A DNA stretch of 64,000 bases from Thunnus maccoyii (taxonomy: Eukaryota > Chordata > Actinopteri > Scombriformes > Scombridae): the NCBI RefSeq assembly GCF_910596095.1, contig NC_056540.1, positions 15,216,501-15,280,500 of the forward strand, written 5' to 3'. This document shows positions 1 through 10,124 of the stretch, piece after piece (positions within the stretch are counted from its first letter, which is position 1; each line of letters begins with the position of its first letter). The notes below the pieces were generated by a model, which saw nothing but the letters and a program-made list of their open reading frames with translations, was not told the DNA's origin and ran no database searches. The position numbers and the translations under genes are program-made.

Positions 1-891
1 CAAATCTCAGAAGCAAAAACTCCATACATTGTAGTTGCAGGCAATTCTGAGATATAATAATGTAATTAGTAATGAAATGACTACATGTTATCTCCATCTA
101 CAAATTCCCCCAATGAAGTAACTTTAATGTAAGAGTAAGCAGGACAACACAAACTGTTCATATTCATATGAACACCCTGTAATAAATAAAGGTAATAATG
201 TAGTCTTAAAAAATCTACTGCAAATGATAAAACAATATTGCAAGAATGGAATCTCATGCCTAAGAAAAAGCAGAAGTGTTTATGTAATGGAAACAAATTC
301 ATGCTTACTGTGAACTTCTCAAGAGACCAGACATTACATGCAAACTTATCTTTGGTCTTCTAGAGAGCTGAGGGAAGAGGTGTGGCCAAATATGAGATTA
401 AGTCCCAACATGCACAGCACAAAACCTTTCATCAACCAATGTAAGAGCACACTGTGCACTGTGAGTTTTCAGTGTTTTAACAATTAATTAAATGTAAATA
501 TGCTTATAAATTAGAAAAGAGTAAAAATAAGGATGTATTACATGATGTAAAGATTAAAAAAGAGGATAAATCAGGGACTACTTGAAAATATATATATTTA
601 AAGAAAATATTTAACATAATACAAAACTAGTCTATAAAAATTTGTCACAGCGTGATTCAAATGATGCACCTGAATGTTTGAGCTCCTTTGACAGGTTTTC
701 ATACTGATGCCAGTCATAACCCAGGAGTACATTAAAAATGATGAATAATAATAATATCTGTGAACTTTGATGGCTTGTATTCTTGTCATTGAAAATCTCA
801 TGAAATAAAGATAAGAGACCTTTAGGCATCTTAACAAAAACCTCCTCCATCTGCCTTCAGCAGTCTTTGTAAAAATGCTGAACACTGCATA
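1..891 (-). other. 3' flank and likely 3' UTR of receptor A
   Basis: This is downstream of the stop codon at 892-894 and is repeated almost unchanged at about 27928-28818 and 51857-52749. The open frames here (for example 81-302) change by indels between copies and show no family features, so I read it as untranslated or intergenic. No clear AATAAA was seen on the minus strand close to the stop. Confidence 0.5.
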
Positions 892-3800
892 TCACCTGCT
901 GTTACGGACCTTAGCGTACACACATTCATCTTCTTTTGGTTGAACAGTTTTCCGAGGTCGCCCTGAAAACTTGACTTGGCCGTACTCCACCTCCATCTCT
1001 GTAGTTTGCTGAGGTCGCCCTGAAAACTTGACTTGGCCGTACTCCACCTCCATCTCTGCCTTCTGATGCATCTGCCTCCCCGGCCGCTGCACGATGTTGA
1101 CATCAGCATAGGTCAATTCTTGGTCATCTTCTTCTGTAGAGTAAAGGGAGGAACACATTAAACACTGCATGACTACACATACTCAGTGCTTACAATGGAT
1201 TTTTAAGGAAATTCTTTGACATTTTGGGGAGTAGACTTGAAAAGACTAATAGCATTCTCCTGTTTGTACATTAAATATGAAGCGATAGCCAGGAGACGGT
1301 TAGCTTAGCTTAGCACAAAGACTGGAAACAGCTAGTCTGACTCTGTCAAAAAGGTTAAAAATCCTCCCACCTCTAAAGTTCACTAATTAACAAGATATAA
1401 CATGAATCACTGAACTTTAGAGGTGCTGGTAGGCAGATTTTTACACCTTCATATGGAGCCAGGCTGGCTGTTTCCCTGTTTCCAGTTTTTGTGCTAATCT
1501 AAGCTAACTTGCTGCTAACTTCATATTTAAAGAACAGTGGAAACGATCCTCTTATCTAACTCTGCAAGAAAGCAAATTAGTGTATTTCCCAAAATGTCAA
1601 ACTATTCCTTTAATCTATAAGTAGACAAAAACAATGATATTTTAATGCAGTGATGAAAAAAGAAACTTTATACCTTTAGGTTTGTTGTTTTGCTTTTTCC
1701 TGTGACTACAGACGACTGCCACCCCGACCATTAACAGAATTACCAGTGCTGAGAGGACACCAGCTAGAACTGGCAAATTCTTCTCTGTTTTAGTAATAAA
1801 AGACACAAGAGAAACACAGATCTTTCAGTAACCATGTTCTTAATGAAAGGTGTTTTTATGCACACATACATGGGACAAAAAGAGAAAAAGACATGAATGA
1901 ATCCACCGCAGCAGAGTTGGTTTTCACTTACTAATGTGACTGTACCATGGGTCATCATTGCTGGAGTTGGTCACAGTTTGATTTGAGGGTTTAATTGACA
2001 CTATGATGCCAGTCTCCTTACCCGTAGTGTCTGTGATCATGGTAGGGGTTGTTGGATCAATACACAGGGTGTTATTGGCTGAAAACACCCACTGTGATAT
2101 GTTTGTCCCATTGGATAAGGTGCAGTTGATGAATATGAAACCTACGGACAAACAAACAGATCAACTGTGACTAATGTACAGTGTAATTATCAATTATCAA
2201 GCTGATTTCTAGTTATTTTCTATCTTACCACAGGTAGATATCTTCTCTTCTTTTGAGACACTACTGATGTGATTCCTGACAGAGCAGACCAGTCGTCCTG
2301 AGACGTCTTGTTTCAGAGTGATGTTGTTGGTCTCTTTATTTCCAGAGAGGAGCTGAATGTCTGTCAGTGTGTGTCCATCCAGAGTCCAGCTGTACTGAGG
2401 ACTGTCCGCTCCCTCAGAGGAGCAGGACACCCTCATCTCTCCCTGGGACAGACACTCAGAGTCCAGGCGGACAGAGGACACAGGAGCTGAGAGAAACACA
2501 CTCACATGACTTTTTAATGTGGCCTTAAACATATTCAGTGTTTACAATGTAAATTTATATACAGAAGTACAGAATAAAATGATTCAGGAAATGCAACGCT
2601 ACACTGTAGTTATGTGGCAGACTTTGAGTATTTCATGTGAAATGTTTGTTTGCAAAGGTAAAATGTAGAAGTAGTATTTGTATAGTAGTATGTGTATTTG
2701 TTGAAGTGTATTTACTTGGTTTAATTTTACAAAGTCATTTGTATTTTATTTATTAATTAACCTATAATTCAAATGATAAAGCTGTTTATTATTATGAATA
2801 ATACAAATTAAATTGTGAGATTAATAATAGCAAAAGTAGTTATTTACCTTGAATAGACAACTGAAGAGTCCACTGTCCTGAATCACGTCCATTTGAATCA
2901 AAGATTATAAGGGTATATTCAGCACCATCAGTCCTGATCAGATTATTTATCCTAAATGTTCCATTACTGGGAGTAAAAATGGATCTGTCCTTCATCTCAT
3001 TAGACACAATCTTATCCTTTCTCCCATGAAGTATTGCTGTTGTTTTGTTTTTATTCCATTGGTATTTAAATATTTCTGAGGCGCTGTCCATCAGCTGGAG
3101 CACCACAGTTCCTCCCAGAGCTCCATAACACTGAGTTCTATTCTGTCTGCCATCACAGTAGGTTTCAATACCTGGAAAATAGAAAAATACATTTTTAAAA
3201 ATGTTATTATTACAATTGTGGTCATTCCATTTCTACTAAATTAATGATTGTGACAATGTTTTATGCAGGTGCAAATATTCATGTTTTAAAATAGAAACAA
3301 CTCCGTCTCTCTCAGAGCACAGTTAGCATTACACGGACCTGTCAGTTAATAGTAATATTTAGTCACATTTAGTCATTTAGATTAGTCTAGTTTTAGTAAA
3401 TTAACCTCAAACATTCATTACAAACTCATAATATGTTTTTCACATCCACAGAAATTTATTTTTGGAGATATGAACTTTTCCAAAAATACGAAATTATATG
3501 TTTTCGGGGAATTTGTATTAAATAATGCACAACACATCTTAAGTTTAAGTCTTAGTAATTTCTATGGTGCTTCCGATTAAAAAAACATACTGTTTTTATA
3601 AGCATGATATTACTGAGTGTTTTTTCTTTGTTTGTTTGTTGTTTATTTTAGCTATTTACTTAAATATCTGAACTCTCAGTGAAGAAGTGTGTTTATCCTA
3701 AAAGTTTAATTTAATAGATTCACCTGTAGTAGATAATAACTGTAATTTTTACTGTACATGCACATGGATGTGGAATTGATATCCAGATTTGCTATTGCTC

Positions 3801-4074
3801 TAAGAAACAACTTTTTGTGACATTTTTTAAAAGCCTGATGAACCAAAGAGAAACAGAAACATCAGTTTCAAACTGCTGCATTTGTCAATTGATTCTTAGA
3901 ACTGGATTTATCCATAAAAGTGATCATACTTGATCCTACAGCTGCATAAAAAGTCATAGTTTCACAACATGTTATTCATATAATGTTAAATAAATATTAT
4001 TATGTCAAATAGTGAAACAGCTCACCATGAGAGACTCCGAGCAGCATCACCAACAGTCCAACCACAGCTTCCAT
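892..4074 (-). CDS. Receptor A: CD2/SLAM-like inhibitory receptor with ITIM tail
   Basis: Six exons: 4026-4074, 2848-3171, 2229-2486, 1932-2141, 1674-1784, 892-1133. All junctions are phase 1 with GT-AG ends, giving 397 residues. Residues 1-16 are a signal peptide (MEAVVGLLVMLL...). The V-type domain (17-124) lacks the B- and F-strand cysteines, as in the CD2 family. The C2 domain (125-210) has four cysteines and the YSW core. The stalk (211-280) has several N-glycosylation sites. The transmembrane segment is about 284-306, followed by basic residues. The tail has LTYADV (Tyr326), VEYGQV (Tyr349 and Tyr368) and CVYAKV (Tyr390). The first three fit the ITIM consensus; the last looks like an ITSM that lost its threonine. 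Known relatives act at the surface of NK, T or myeloid cells through SH2 phosphatases or SAP. An inhibitory role is inferred. The ATG follows an ETS/TATA promoter by about 190 bases. Confidence 0.85.
954..1058 (-). repeat. 57-bp tandem duplication encoding two ITIMs (receptor A)
   Basis: Two copies with a period of 57 bases (starting 954 and 1011) encode the same block twice (EMEVEYGQVKFSGRP). The copies are nearly identical at the DNA level, so the tail gained an inhibitory motif by a local in-frame duplication. The same pair is in C and E. Confidence 0.9.
1203..1613. mobile_element. MITE with terminal inverted repeats in intron 5 of A
   Basis: The left end (ttaaggaaattctttgacat...) and right end (...atgtcaaactattcctttaa) are imperfect inverted repeats of about 28 bases. 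The inside has gttagcttagcttagcac and related phrases that I recognise from a common teleost interspersed repeat. There is no coding capacity. The element is also in intron 5 of C and E, so it predates the duplications. Confidence 0.7.
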
Positions 4075-4256
4075 GTCTCCTCACTGTTCAGCCTCTGTTG
4101 ACCCAGTCAGCAGCTTTCAGACAAACTTCTCTACTTTATTGAATAGAAAACATGAACATCCTACACTGAACAGCCTGAAATACAGTCCTGTATGTGATCG
4201 GCTTCAGAGGAGAACGTGTGGAAACTTTGACCAAGCAGAGCGTCGTTTCTATTCAT

Positions 4257-4289
4257 CTTTTTATAGACAGAGAGGGGAAAAGGAAGTGG
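4257..4289 (-). promoter_or_regulatory. TATA box and ETS/PU.1-like site upstream of receptor A
   Basis: On the minus strand CTATAAAAAG (4257-4266) lies about 185 bases upstream of the ATG. Just upstream is an ETS core read on the plus strand as AAAAGGAAGTGG (4278-4289). GGAAGT preceded by adenines is the PU.1-type ETS motif used by myeloid and lymphoid promoters. The pairing recurs at seven of the nine leader exons, and the ETS core at all nine. Confidence 0.55.
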
Positions 4290-5122
4290 TTCTCGATGTT
4301 ACTTCTCTTTTTAACCTCCAACATGACAGAGAGCCTTCATATGTGTGATGGACTCAATGGGAGAAAAGGAAACATCCCTCCTTCACACTGAAAGAGGATT
4401 TGAGACTGACAGTGTCATTTGTCATCTCTCTGTCTCACCATTGTGACAAAATAAGCATTTATATGATATATTGTGTGTCATCTCTAAATCAAATGATAAC
4501 AAGTCAAATTTAACTGAAACTTGCTTTCCCAACCTTTCAAACTGCCCTGAATCCACTGACAGGTCATTACTATAACAGCATGTTGAGCTCATAAAAACAC
4601 AACAAACTGTATTTTAAATTCAGATTAATCATTAAAGTCTCCAGTCATGAAAAAGGCATAGTGCAATATATGCAAAGTGCAAGACAAATATTGTATCTGA
4701 GTGATGGAGAATAATATTCAGTTCAACTTAAAAGCTTCATAAGAGGAAATTTCAGGTAAACACTGAAGGTTAAACAGTTAAATATTATGTTAACTGAAAA
4801 TGAAGGATTGTGAACAACTTAAACACCATTTAGTAATTTTTATCAGTGTGAGGATTTGAGTTTTTATCTTGTGATTTTGAACATTTTGCAGCAATAATGC
4901 AATAATTATTACTTTTTTAAACATCATCCTCTAGATACAGTGGCAGAACAGCATATTGTATAGCTTTAGACTTTTTTATTGACCATTTAATTCCCTTGTG
5001 TCCTTTACTTGTTGCCTTTATTTTAATAAAGGGTATTTGCAATACTGTCCTTATAAGACCACATAAAATGTTTAATCTCTAAACCAATCTACAGCCACAA
5101 GAACGTTGTTATGTCTATTGGC
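4290..5122. other. Upstream flank of receptor A
   Basis: Shared with the 5' flanks of the other receptor units. No gene is seen. Short open frames here change between copies. Confidence 0.5.
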
Positions 5123-5656
5123 AAATGGAGCTTAGCATAAGTTCAAGCAGGAAGACTATTTATCACTCATTCATTCATTCTCTCTCTCTCTCTCTCTCTC
5201 ACCGTTTCTCCTGCTCTTGTATCAGCTGATTAGGTGGATTACTTTTAATTAACAAATCAGATTCCGCCACAATTTCTATCAGCCTATCACGTCTTAGCTG
5301 ACAAACTTGAAATCTGTTCTTCTCTCTGTCGTTGTCATTTCAGGGCGAATCATCACGACCCTCCGCCGCCCCTTTCACCTTCACTTCATCATGTCAGCGC
5401 CAGATCCGAGATCACCAGAAGCCCGCTCCTCTCCTCATCATCCAGATCCCAATATTCCCATATTCATCACCACCACCAGTGTCTACAGTCCATCGGGGAT
5501 ATCCTCTTCTACTCACGCCTTAACTTCCCTCCTTATGAACATGATGACATCATGATGGCGTCTAATCGCCAAAGAGTTTTCACATTTTCATCTCATTTTG
5601 CATGTTCAATAAAGTCATTGTCACTTAAAAAAATGAAGTCTCCTCTGATTGAAATG
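5123..5656 (+). mobile_element. 524-bp insertion with aaatg target duplication (copy beside A)
   Basis: The insert 5128-5651 is flanked by aaatg at 5123-5127 and 5652-5656. The empty site is seen in units B and D, where the same flank continues without it. It has a CT microsatellite (about 5178-5200), a conserved stretch with a 53-codon open frame (MSAPDPRSPEARS..., 5391-5552) and AATAAA near 5609, followed by a short A run. That suggests a retroposed transcript or the end of a retroelement. I do not recognise the protein. Confidence 0.6.
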
Positions 5657-6072
5657 ACCTCATTTTATGTCCATGAACTACTGAAAAATAAGGTTAAAAA
5701 AGCAACAATATGCCATAATTCCTAAATTCATTGACAAACTGAACAATGCATTTTTCTGCCATCAAACTGGGATTTGGTGATGACAACCGTTCAACATCTT
5801 GACTATTTATTTATAGTTATGGGGAAATTGATTAGAAGACAATTTAGCACAAGCGAGTCTTTGGATTATTAAAACTGTCAAACCAAACTTCCCCTTAAGA
5901 CATTTCTGTTTATATAACAGTTGGTGTGAGTGATGGTTGTGGCTGTTGTCATTCACTACCTGGCAAAGAAAGAAGATTATTCAAATCTACTGATTATTTC
6001 AGTTTCTCATTTGTTACAGAAAAACACGCAGCAAGGTGCAAAAATAATGACATGCACTATGCTGTTGACCAG

Positions 6073-6880
6073 TGTAATGGGTTGGAAATGCCACATGTTA
6101 AGTTTTTATGTAAACAGACACCCCCTAATTTTTTATTAATTATTTGAACTAATCTAACTCTGTTTATACAGTTTTGACGTCAGGTCAATACTCAAAGATG
6201 TCAGTAGGCAGTGCTCTAATGCCACTGTGGATACCTGAGGGAGGTCACTTGTATCTGCTCTGCTCGTGCGCAGCTCAATATTAAATGAGCATCGGCTAGA
6301 GCAAGACGCTAACTTTGGCTCTCTCCCTTATTAATCCACAGGTATGTTAAAACTTGCTTTTCTATGATTAGCTCTGTTTACTAACTAATGTAAATGCATT
6401 GCAAATCGTTCTCTGAAGTTGTGACATGGTTTAGAGATGTATTTGGAACGTATTTTTGTTGCTGTATGTTTCGTGGGCGCCGCCATTGATAATAGTTACC
6501 TCCGTGAATTTCGGTTTTCTACTATTTTGTCAGTGAAAGTTACAGACCTTTGCATGTGGTAACATATGAAAATGTGTTTAAAAGATTGTTTTAGAGTATA
6601 AGCCAGTCAGTCGCGAGTTAATGGTAAATAGAGATGCTATATTCAAACCAGTTTCACTTCCGGTCGCTCGTTAAGAGGGCAGAGTCGCGCCATTTTGTTA
6701 AGAGGTTAAGTACACGTGCAAAGGAGTGTTATGCTAATGTTGCTGAAAGGTTCTGTGTACGTCATATCAGTGTAGGATGAGTGTAACTGTGGTGTATGTG
6801 TTAAAATAGGAGTGATTGTAGTAATGTCAGTAAAGTAAATGTGTGTTTTGGGTGATATAATTTTTGTACTATTATATTTT

Positions 6881-6916
<36 letters not shown>

Positions 6917-7342
6917 TAGATTATATTTTATACATATATGACATTATATTGTAGGTAAGCCTATTCTTATTTATTTAGAAATGTAAGTCATGTTTTAAAT
7001 TTATGTGAAGTTATTTTTCTTTAGACAAAATGTTTTATTTTGTTTATTGTGAATTTGGTTTCAACATTTATTTTATTTTTGTAACATGTTTTGGTGTGAA
7101 TGTAAAATATGAACCTTGTAGCTGTAGGTTTCAGGAAACTGACGTAACTGAGAAATATATACAGTTTTATACTGTTGTGTCAATATTAAATGAGCATCGG
7201 CTATAGCAAGACGCTAACTTTGGCTCTCTCCCTTATTAATCCACAGTCCACAGACCATGTTTTTATCGGCTACACAGTGCACCCTTGCCTGTGTAACCTT
7301 TGCTGCCGGTCCAGATTTCCCCGAGGTCTGGCACCAGTAACA
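6073..7342. mobile_element. LTR-like insertion found only beside A
   Basis: The element starts TGTAA and ends TAACA, and ccag (or accag) is repeated at both ends (6069-6072 and 7343-7346). The uninterrupted site is present in C, D and E. Inside, a 67-bp segment occurs twice (6275-6341 and 7180-7246, one mismatch) with an 838-bp spacer that begins with a donor-like GTATGT. There is an AT microsatellite at about 6887-6914. No retroviral coding sequence was seen. Confidence 0.6.
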
Positions 7343-7382
7343 CCAGCAGTGGTGTCACAACATTTCTCTGTTATGTTCCTGG

Positions 7383-7908
7383 TGTGGGAGCAAAGTTACG
7401 TTTATGTATGTTTAGTTCGGTAAATAAGTGGAGTCAGTAATTTGTTAAACAGTTTATGTAAATTGAGAAACATAAGTGATTGTTATGTATAAGTCATTGA
7501 ATAAGTTAATTAATAGTAATTTGTTAAAGTTCAGCTAATAATCATTTGATGAAGTGATGTTGATGTTAGCATGATATTTTGTAAAGGCTGCATTATTTAA
7601 GCTTCCTGTTAAAACAGTGAAGTAGGTTACTGTCGCTTTAAGAGATATAGGTCCCTTGTGTTTTACTGGGGTGAACCTGTGGTTTTGAAAAGTTGAGACT
7701 CAAGGAAGGACCGAGCCACATAGTTTTCTAACTGTAGTACAGTTTGCTGATTAGGAGAACTTGGCTTTGAATACTCCTGTAAGAAGATACTACAAACTGC
7801 AGAATAAATACTTGTTTTATCCTTTTTTACATCAGAGTCTGGTGGAAGTTTTTCCTCCTCAAGCTAATGTACACGAGTTAGGCCCTTGTTGAGCTTCAAC
7901 CAGCCACA
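7383..7908. mobile_element. Solo LTR, 526 bp, beside A
   Basis: The ends are TGTGG and CCACA, perfect inverted repeats of the TG...CA type. The 5-bp target duplication cctgg is at 7378-7382 and 7909-7913. Units B, C and D show the empty site with a single cctggtgt. It holds AATAAA at about 7803-7808. The size, ends and target duplication are those of a solo LTR left by recombination of a retrovirus-like element. No internal genes remain. An orthologous copy is at 58003-58528. Confidence 0.85.
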
Positions 7909-7933
7909 CCTGGTGTGAAGCTCACGTTTGTCA

Positions 7934-7957
7934 CATCATCATCATCATCATCATCAT
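7934..7957. repeat. (ATC)n microsatellite
   Basis: Eight ATC units just downstream of the solo LTR, matched at about 58553-58577 beside E. Confidence 0.8.
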
Positions 7958-7999
7958 CTCTCTCTCTGATCTCATTAGATTATGTCTCCCTACACTGGT

Positions 8000-9000
8000 A
8001 AAATGCAAATGTCAAGTAATACTTAAAGACTTCTGACATTGCACTCACAGCAATAAACATACATACAGTATTTTACACCCAATATTAGAAGGTCATAGAG
8101 TTTCAGTAAATTATAATAACTGTATGATGTAGAGTAATGTATTGCTCAGTATGCTCTACTGATCATTATTTTACCTTAAACTGAAGCATGTAAACATTTT
8201 ATCTATTTTTGCTGGTCTCAGCAGAGTTTTGTGAATCTGAACTGTCCATAAATAATGGTGACGCCTCTGTAAACTAGCAGAGGGAAACCTCACACCTACT
8301 TATACTAGTGATGAGACTGGAGGGTTTATTCAGTACTCAGCAGGTATTAAAGGTACAATCTGTGATAAAAATGTCAACAAAAGGGCAGCTCACCCACATT
8401 TAAAACACAAAACTGATTTAACTGATACGTTGTTATATTTTAAATTCTGAACACACACAAATATAAATGATGTCACTCTTTTCTGAATTAAACACTTCAG
8501 TCATATATGTTCACATGCCAACATTTTATATGTGATAGATTCACATTTTGGGCTTTAATACAAACAATTTTGTCAATAAAAAGCTTTGAATACAAAACTG
8601 CAATTTTTTACAATATATGTAGCTACTAAATTCAACATACCTATACAAAAGTGAAAACCATGTATCTCCAAAATATCAACCTTTGACAGTGCATATTTTA
8701 ATAATCCAGTGTGTTTAAATTGGTTTAATTTAAGAAGTAAGAAAATGTTTTAGATAAACTGAAGGATTAAAGGTGCTGTAAGCATTTTTTTGTTGTTGTT
8801 AAAATAAGTGTTAAATAGCTCTACACTGTGATTGCCATCACTGATATAGAGTGTTTGGTCAATAACATGGATCTCCCAGTCCCTCCGCTCTGAAGGAAAC
8901 AGAAAATAATTTTTTTGGTATCCTGTTTTCACTTTATCCAATCAGGACAGAGAACTCCACAAAGAGGTGGTCTTCTCTGAGCGTTCACAGGCAGGCAGCA
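8000..9000. other. Spacer between receptor units A and B
   Basis: Repeated in duplicon 2 (about 33680-34650). No convincing gene is seen. The segment near 8750-8940 is part of the interspersed repeat that continues into the next entry. Confidence 0.45.
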
Positions 9001-9020
9001 GAATTTAAGTGTGACTGACC

Positions 9021-9206
9021 ATGGCAGAACAGGTGAAACAACCAGTTCCAGCATTTTCAGGAACAGCTCACACAACCAAATACACCAAGCAAAAGAAGAC
9101 AACTGAGGAAAAGAAAGAAGAAAAGAAAGAAGAAAAGAAAGCAGCCAGGAAAAAAAAAGAGACAGGAGTCATACAAGACCTACATTTATGTCAGTGGGGC
9201 CTTTGA
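9021..9206 (+). other. Lysine-rich 61-codon ORF in a repeat, probably transposon-derived
   Basis: It starts MAEQVKQPVP behind a good initiation context (gaccATGG) and has a lysine/glutamate-rich middle (KKEEKKEEKKAARKKK). A CACAG/GTAAGC donor lies near 9258 and a possible next exon near 9772, after ...gatcacag. Duplicon 2 has a version at 34668-34859 that differs by a deletion and a frame change, so coding is not preserved. I read it as the remains of a mobile element gene. The function is unknown. Confidence 0.35.
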
Positions 9207-10124
9207 TTGCTGGAAAATCTTGAAAGCAATGCACAGCTAGCCGTACTGCTTCTGCACAGGTAAGCTATGGATATTTGTTAGTCAGCTGCGCTTTCTTACT
9301 GCTGTGACTAATATTGTAAGGTGCTGTGGTGAAGACGGCTGTGCGTTCATGTGATTACGTGGGGACGAGGGAGGGAAGTGCTAACTGCAAGAACAGACAG
9401 GAAGTTAAACAGAATGACAATATGGCTAACAGCCCCTTTAAGTGTTTTTAATCCCTCTGTTTGTCTAAAAATTTTAAAATCACCAAATCTGGAGATACAA
9501 GGTTTTAGCTGGACAGTGAGGATATGGAAATCTACAGTACAATAATTTCCAAATAGCATCAAAATGAGTTTCAGTAATAAAATGATAAAATAAGCTCTAT
9601 TACCAATGTGACATTTTCCTTTAACATAAATCGACACATTTAGCTCATTTAGACCTAAATGTGTCTTTGATTGTAACTGTAATTCACTTCAGCAGTAATG
9701 AAAGAAAAAAGTTTTGTACATTATCAACAGACAGTATCAACTGTAATGTTTCCTCTGTTCTATGATCACAGGCAGAGCCGTGGGGATCTGTAGGCTTTAC
9801 CACTCTCTAAAGGCAGCAGCACACTGATGATTTCACAACAGGTCTGTTTACTTTTTAAATCTTTAGAAAATATGCACTGAGCCCATCTTTTGCACTGTGA
9901 TAAATGCAGGAAACACTCACCAAGACTTTTTTCTAAAGGTACTCACAGCGAGCTGCTGAGCTGTGAACACAGTGGCAGAAGAAGTTTTGTAAAGAATAAA
10001 AACAGGAGAGAGATTTCACAGTAAATCCTGTCATTTTTATACCTATAAAGACATATGGCCAATCACTGCAGAAGGTGAAAACCATCCTGATGGTTTCACA
10101 AAGTTAACATTCAGATGCAGAACT

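Noticed and set aside
81-302. 73-codon minus-strand frame repeated at 28008 and in the third duplicon
   Set aside because: It lies beyond the receptor stop codon, has no domain, and its ends shift between copies. Conservation is explained by the duplication.
598-885. Minus-strand frames just below the stop of A (also beside C and E)
   Set aside because: 3' UTR sequence; two overlapping frames are open in the same place, and neither has a family pattern.
954-1058. 57-bp tandem repeat as a CRISPR-like or minisatellite array
   Set aside because: Only two units, in frame within a coding exon, each giving an ITIM; this is a coding duplication.
2308-2490. Plus-strand frame opposite the C2 exon (repeated in B, C, D, E)
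   Set aside because: Antisense shadow of a real Ig exon.
4073-4348. 91-codon plus-strand frame starting opposite the leader exon (also at C and E)
   Set aside because: It runs over the antisense leader, 5' UTR and TATA box of the receptor and is shortened by single changes in B and D.
5926-6147. Plus-strand frame with VVAVVIHYLAKKED-like start, repeated in every unit
   Set aside because: Ends differ in each copy through indels, with no splice or domain support. Read as conserved intergenic flank.
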